The translations under genes were made by a program, and so were the position numbers. This document shows positions 58,497 through 64,000 of a DNA stretch of 64,000 nucleotides, piece by piece. How positions within the stretch are numbered: the stretch's first letter is position 1; each line of letters opens with the position of its first letter. This stretch comes from Prionace glauca. Its lineage: Eukaryota; Chordata; Chondrichthyes; Carcharhiniformes; Carcharhinidae. The notes under the pieces are model-generated. The model saw only the letters and a program-made list of their open reading frames with translations, was not told where the DNA came from and did not search any database. The stretch lies in the NCBI GenBank assembly GCA_037974335.1, contig CM075743.1, positions 7,172,949 through 7,236,948 on the forward strand, in the 5' to 3' direction.

Positions 58497-61110
58497 ACAT
58501 AAGAACATAAGAACATAAGAAATAGGAGCAGGAGTAGGCCATCTGGCCCTTCGAGCCTGCCCCGCCATTCAATAAGATCATGGCTGATCTGTCGTGACTC
58601 AGCTCCACCTTCCTGCCCTCTCCCCATAACCCTTAATCCCTTCTCTTATCAAAAACCCATCAACCCGTTTCTTAAAAATATTTAGCGAGGCAGCCTCCAC
58701 CACTTCAACGGGCAGAGAATTCCAGAGATTCACCACCCTTTGAGTGAAGAAGTTCCTCCTCAACTCTGTTCTAAACCGCCCCCCCTTTATCTTGAGGCTG
58801 TGCCCCCTAGTCCTACTGTCTTTTTTGAGCGGGAAGAGTCTCTCCACCTCTATCCTATCCATCCCATTCATCATCTTATACGTCTCAATGAGATCTCCCC
58901 TCATTCTTCTAAACTCTAACGAGTACAAGCCTAGTTTATTCAACCTCTCCTCATAGCTCAATCCCCTCAACTCCGGTATCAGCCGAGTAAACCTCCTCTG
59001 CACTCCCTCCAGGGCCAAAATATCCTTGCGCAGGTGCGGCGCCCAAAACTGCACACAGTACTCCAGCTGCGGCCTCACCAATGCCCTATACAGCTGTAGC
59101 AAGACCTCCCTACTCCTATATTCAATCCCCCTCGCTATGAAGGCCAGCATCCCATTCGCCTTCCTGACCACCTGCTGCACCTGCAAGTTGGGTTTTTGCG
59201 ACTCATGCAAGAGGTCCCTCTGCACCGTCGCCTGCTGCAGTTTTTCGCCCCGTAAGTAATAGTCCTTCCTACCATTCCTCCTACCAAAGTGGACCACCTC
59301 ACACTTGCCAACATTAAATTCCATTTGCCATTTCCTGGCCCATTCGCCCAGCCTATCTAGATCCTTCTGCAGACTCTCCACACCCTCCGCACAATTTGCC
59401 TTTCCCCCAATCTTGGTGTCATCAGCAAATTTCGACACCCTGCACTCGGTTCCCTCCTCCAGATCATCTATATAAATGGTAAATAGCTGAGGCCCCAGCA
59501 CCGATCCCTGGGGCACCCCACTAGTCACCAACCGCCAATCCGAATAGCATCCATTGACCCCCACTCTCTGCCTCCTATTTGACAACCAATCCTCTATCCA
59601 CGCTAACACCCTACCCCCAACTCCATGTCCCCTGACCTTCTGCAATAACCTCTTGTGAGGTACCTTGTCAAACGCCTTCTGAAAATCCAGAAAGACCACA
59701 TCCACCGGCTCTCCTCTATCCACTGCCCTAGACACATCCTCATAGAATTCCAGTAAATTTGTCAGACACGACTTTCCTTTAATGAAACTGTGTTGCGTCC
59801 GCCCTATCAAGCAATTCCCCTCAAGATGCCTCGCTATTTCCTCCTTAATGACGGTTTCTAACATTTTACCTACCACAGACGTTAAACTAACCGGCCTATA
59901 ATTCCCCGCCTTTTGCCTGGCACCCTTCTTAAACAACGGCGTAACATTAGCCATTTTCCAATCTTCTGGCACTTCCCCGGAATCCAGCGACGTCTGGAAA
60001 ATAACCACCAAGGCATCCACTATCACCTCCGCCATTTCTTTCAGAACCCTCGGATGCATTCCATCCGGTCCTGGGGACTTGTCCACAATCAGCCCCTCCA
60101 GTCTGTCGAGCACCACCTCTCTAGTAACAGTAATGTCATTAAGACCCTCCATTCCTACCACCTTTCCATCGCTAACACCCGGCAAATTATTCACGTCCTC
60201 CTCTGTGAAGACAGAAACAAAAAAGTTATTCAAGACCTTAGCCATATCCCCATCCCCTACCACTAGCTCCCCTTTCTCATCCTCTAAAGGACCAACGTTT
60301 ACCCTAGCCAGCCTCTTCCTTTTTATATATTTATAAAAACTCTTGCTATCCTTTTTTATATTAAGTGCTAGCCCAGCCTCATAGCTTCTCCTACCCTCCT
60401 TTATCAATTTCTTTGTCAATCTTTGTTGACATTTAAACCTTTCCCAATCCTCTTCTCGCCCACTGCTCTTAGCTACTCTAAACTCCTCCGCTTTTAATTT
60501 AACACTTTCCTTCACCTCCTTCGTTATCCACGGCTTATTACCTCTCCTCCTACTGTCCTTTTTAACCATCGGAATAAATTTCTGCTGAGCACCAAGAAAG
60601 ATCTCCTTAAAGATCCTCCACTGCTCCTCAGCAGACCTACCTTCCAACGTGCTCCCCCAGTCCACATTCGCCAATTCTTCTCTCATCCTACCATACTCCC
60701 CTCTATTCAAACAAAGGACGCGTGTCTGGGAACCCACTTTCTCCTCCTCCATCTGCACCAGAAACTCCACCATACAATGATCACTCTCTCCAAGAGGATC
60801 CTTCACCGCAAGGTCCCTAATTCTACCCGCCTCATTACATAGCACCAGATCCAAGATAGCTCGCTCCCTCGTCGGCTCCAACACACACTGTTCAAGGAAA
60901 TTATCCCGGCAGCATTCCAAGAACTCCTCCTCGAGCCCACCTCGTCCAACATGGGTCAACCAATCAATATGCAGATTGAAATCTCCCATAACTACTGCCG
61001 TCCCACTCCTGCACGCTGCACTTATTTGCGCGTTAACAGCCCGCCCCACCTCCAGATCATTATTCGGGGGCCTATAGACGACACCCACTTCCCCCACAAC
61101 CCTGCACATT
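58497..61110 (-). mobile_element. CR1 LINE, 5'-truncated, 836-codon intact open frame
   Basis: The minus-strand frame 61109-58602 (stop included) is uninterrupted. It enters inside the endonuclease (GVVYRPPNNDLEVGR, VVMGDFNLHIDW, GESDHCMVEF), then reads the reverse transcriptase: KSPGPDGMHPRVLKE, GNYRPVSLTSVVGKMLE, VVFLDFQKAFDKVPHKRLLQ, TSGVPQGSVLGPQLF, KFADDTKIGG, and the C-terminal YCVQFWAPHLRKDILALEGV to RVVNLWNSLPVEVVEAASL. The N-terminal endonuclease and any ORF1 are missing. The 3' end is tandem TTCTTATG on the minus strand. Inserted in an older CR1-like piece; the least decayed LINE here. Copies of its 3' end lie at 7625 and 40695. Confidence 0.96.
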
Positions 61111-61400
61111 AGTCCCTTCCAAACACATGTCTAACTGCCTTTTAAATCTCTTCTTCATTTTCAATCCATCGATTAGATTTCCCTTTAATCTGTTCTGTTC
61201 CAAGAACAATAATCACAGTTTCTCCAATCTGTTCACATAACCAAAATCCCCCATCCCTGGCACCATCCTGGTGAATCTGCTTTGTGCCCTTGCCAGGGCA
61301 TTAACCTCCTTCCTCGAGTGTGGTGCCCAGAATTGAACCCAGTACTCCAGCAGAGACCTAATTAGTGATTAGTGAAGGTTGAGTGGAACTCCCCATTTCT
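61111..61400 (-). mobile_element. Older CR1-like 3' part, right piece
   Basis: ACCATCCTGGTGAATCTGCT, GTGTGGTGCCCAGAATTGAA and CCCAGTACTCCAGCAGAGAC are the reverse of the CR1 C-terminal block (YWVQFWAPHS-like). Continuous with 58410-58496 before the insertion. Confidence 0.7.
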
Positions 61401-61420
61401 CGAATTAATACTCCAATTTT

Positions 61421-61728
61421 ATTCATTTATTTATCTTGTTGTCAAAGGTCGGCTCACATTAACATCGCAATGAAGCTACTGTGAAAATCCCTTAGTCCTA
61501 AAACTCCAGTGCCTGTTCAGGCACACTGAGGGAGAACTTAGGATGGGCAATGCACTGAACCAGCACATCTTTCAGTCTGTGGGGGAAACCAGAGCACCCA
61601 GAGGAAACCCACGCAGATAGGGAGAGAAAGTGCAGACTCTGCACAGACAGTGACTCAAGCCAGGAATTGAACCCAGGTCCCTGGTGCTGTGAGACAGCAG
61701 TGCTAACCACTGTGACACTGTGCCATCC
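61421..61728 (-). mobile_element. SINE, tail type A
   Basis: Tail at the left (TTTATTCATTTATTTATC, AGGTCGGCTCACATTAACAT), then body and head at the right (GCTAACCACTGTGACACTGT). Confidence 0.88.
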
Positions 61729-61916
61729 CCAAGAATGCCACAACTGTCTCTCAACCTGCTCTTCCAGGTGGAGAGGTGGGGTGTTGCTGTCAGAGTGCAC
61801 CGGAACCCAACTCCGGCATCTCCAAACTGGGCCAGGGGATAAGAGTGAGGAGGGCCTGGGGAGGAGAGCTGGTCACAAGGCCCAGGAGTGAGATTCTGTT
61901 GAGCAGAGCCCTGTTT

Positions 61917-62085
61917 GTGTGAGTGAGTGTGTGTGGTAGTGAGAGAGAGAGTGTGTATGAGGGAGACAGTGAGAGAGAGAGAGAGAGGGAGAGTGTGTGC
62001 ATTGTATACAGAGGGGGGAGATTTGGAGGAGAGTGAGAGGGTGAGAGAGTGAGGGGGAGAGTGTGTGTGTGAGAGAGGGGCATGA
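61917..62085. repeat. GA/GT microsatellite, purine-rich
   Basis: Imperfect GAGAGA and GTGTGT runs (GTGAGAGAGAGAGTGTGTAT and similar) over about 170 bp. Confidence 0.92.
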
Positions 62086-62099
62086 TCAAATGTGGAAAA

Positions 62100-63900
62100 G
62101 AAATACTCCCAGACTTTTGAGGAAAACTAGCTGGTCATTTATGGGCAACATTTTACAATAGTTTCAGATGACAAGCCATTGTTGGGTCTATTTAGAGAAT
62201 CCAGTGCCACTAATTGCCTCTACAGGGATGCAGAGATGGGCTCCTTTGTTTGCAGCGTACAGTTATACATTTCAGCATCACCCTGGAATGGAGATATCCC
62301 GAGCAGACACAATTAACCGTTGCCTTTGCCACAAACAATCGCACCACCACCAGTTCCTCAAGAGATTATACTGGCTCTGCATCTGGTAGAGACCTTACCA
62401 GTCTCTGTGAAACATATAAAACTGTGGAGAAAAATAGATCCGGTATGGTCAAAAGTGAAGAAGGTGGTAATGTAAGGGTGGTGATGTAAGTCAGAGTAGC
62501 TCAAACCCTATCAAAGTGGAACATGGAGATACCCTGTGAAGATGGGATGCTGCTGTGGGTGGTTAGAGTTACAGTGCCACCACAGGTGAGATGACTCCAG
62601 GAAGGTATGGTGACACAATGGATAGCACGGCTGCATCACAGTGTCAGAGACCAGGGTTCGATTCCCGGCTTGGGTCACTGTCTGTGTCGTGTCTGCACGC
62701 TCTCCCCGTGTCTGTGTGGGTTTCCTTCCACACTCCAAAGATGTGCTCGTTAGGTGAATTGGCCACGCTAAATTCTCCCTCGCTGTACACAAACAGGTGC
62801 TGCATTGTGGCTACAAGGGGACTTTCACAGTAACTCCATTGCTGTGTGAATGTAAGCCTACTTGTGTCTTTAACTTTAATTCCTGTTACAAGAACTGCAT
62901 CACTCCCATCCAGGTCAAAGTAGAATGAAGGCCCCAGGCATATGTGTTTTCACCAGGCATTGGGAAGGAAACAGAACGGATGGTTCATCAATGCAAGAGT
63001 TATGAAGATTAATGGGCTTCACCATCACAGGTGAATTTGCATCGTTGGGAATGGCCTGGTGAACCTTGATGGAAGTTAGACGTAGACTTTGCCGGGCCAT
63101 TCCTGGGTCATATGTTTCTTATATTAGTTGCGGTTGGATGTGCTGTTTATGAAGTCCCCAACAGCCATGGACACCATTGATAGATTGAGGAAATTCTCTG
63201 CTATCCATGGCATTCCAGAAGTGGTTGAGTCGGACAATGGCACATCATTCACTGTGGAAGAGTGCCAAAAATTTCCCAAGTCCAATGGCATTCACCATGT
63301 GAGGTCAACAATTTCCCACCCAGCCTCAAATGGACTAGTGGAGCGTGCGGTACAAACATTCAAGTCATCAATAATAAAACAAGTAAACTGTCCTCTTCCT
63401 TTATGTATGGACAGTTTTTTGTCTTATAAAACCACCCCAAACGTGATCACAGGGGTTACTCCAGCAGAGTTGCTGATGGGATGCCAGTTCAGAACACTAT
63501 TGGACATGAATGCTCCCAAATTTGGCAGGGAGTGTGCAGGATGGGCTAATCTTTCAGAAGGAAAACAGTGATTTGAGAAAAGGAAACAGAGTGTTTCAAG
63601 TGGGGGATGCAGTCTTGTTTCCAAATTTTACACCATCCTGTGTGGCCGGTGAAGAGAACAGGACTGGTGTCCTATGTTATGGAGATACAAGGCTGTCGGC
63701 TCAGGAAGCAGGTAAACCATCGAAGGAGGAGAGAGTGATGGACACAGAGGATCAACAGGTGCCCCCTGCAGTTGGGTGAAGTTTGCCAGGGTTGGTTACT
63801 GGGATTTTGGTGGAGAATGTGGGAGCGCAGCAACCTCTGGCTGTGGAGACTGAGGAACAGAAGCTGCTGAAGATCCCCCAGATCCTGGATTAATGAGTCT
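62100..63900 (+). mobile_element. Ty3/Gypsy-type LTR retroelement fossil, part of pol
   Basis: Shows a region like the end of a Gypsy RNase H domain (about 62160-62420) and one like an integrase core and its C-terminal side (about 62880-63780), in the order expected of Ty3/Gypsy pol. It is broken, with several breaks, and is interrupted by a SINE at 62601-62877. No LTR was recognised inside the window; the element may continue past 64000. Old by its state of decay. Confidence 0.8.
62601..62877 (+). mobile_element. SINE, tail type A, inserted in the Gypsy fossil
   Basis: Head with B box GGTTCGATTCC, then body and a type A tail (AAGCCTACTTGTGTCTTTAA). Confidence 0.88.
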
Positions 63901-64000
63901 GCCTTTCTCGTCTGTCCCGTCTGGCCCTTTAAACCTAGGAGAGTAAACCACTGAACTGAGGCACTTTACCAGAGACCGGATTCCTCCAGACTGATTATAC

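Overview
The window looks like a chromosomal segment of a cartilaginous fish (shark or skate). This is inferred from two interlocking things: vertebrate split genes with GT-AG introns, and a dense load of elasmobranch-type repeats (tRNA-headed SINEs of the kind described as HE1, CR1-clade and L2-like LINEs, and short palindromic retroposons). No bacterial features are present. Nearly all long open frames are LINE remnants or by-products of repeats; real host coding sequence is confined to small exons.

Region 1 (1-20160, + strand): the C-terminal half of an adenosylhomocysteinase-like gene, best match AHCYL1 (IRBIT). Ten exons from 4609 to a stop at 18940-18942 give 269 residues in one continuous frame. 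The upstream exons lie to the left of the window. The introns carry a decayed LINE (1-2530), SINEs, CR1 and L2 pieces, hairpin retroposons and a 125-bp tandem duplication. A candidate 3' UTR runs to a poly(A) signal at 20136.

Region 2 (about 20160-32700): the interval between two convergent genes. It holds SINEs, a hairpin retroposon with clear target-site duplications, CR1 pieces and otherwise unrecognised sequence.

Region 3 (32714-58269, - strand): an immune receptor gene of the CD300/pIgR-like type, assembled here from six exons: two Ig V-type domains, a short stalk, a transmembrane helix, and a cytoplasmic tail with two ITIMs and a third ITIM-like tyrosine. The six exons have matching phases and give 340 residues with no stop; the signal-peptide exon was not found. 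Its introns contain a decayed third Ig exon, a 30-bp minisatellite, a nearly full-length CR1 LINE (52818-57185) and a younger CR1 piece (47594-49326).

Region 4 (58270-64000): a 5'-truncated CR1 LINE with an 836-codon open frame, more SINEs, a purine-rich microsatellite, and at the right edge a broken Ty3/Gypsy retroelement fossil.

The most interesting signal is a set of short retroposons whose body is a near-perfect palindrome followed by an unpaired 3' tail of about 37 nt. Four copies of one family have 12-14 bp target-site duplications and a constant 3' end, and three of them differ mainly in how far they extend in the 5' direction, which points to target-primed reverse transcription of hairpin RNAs. 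A second, unrelated family has the same layout, and inverted dimers of an L2 tail and of a SINE also occur in the window.
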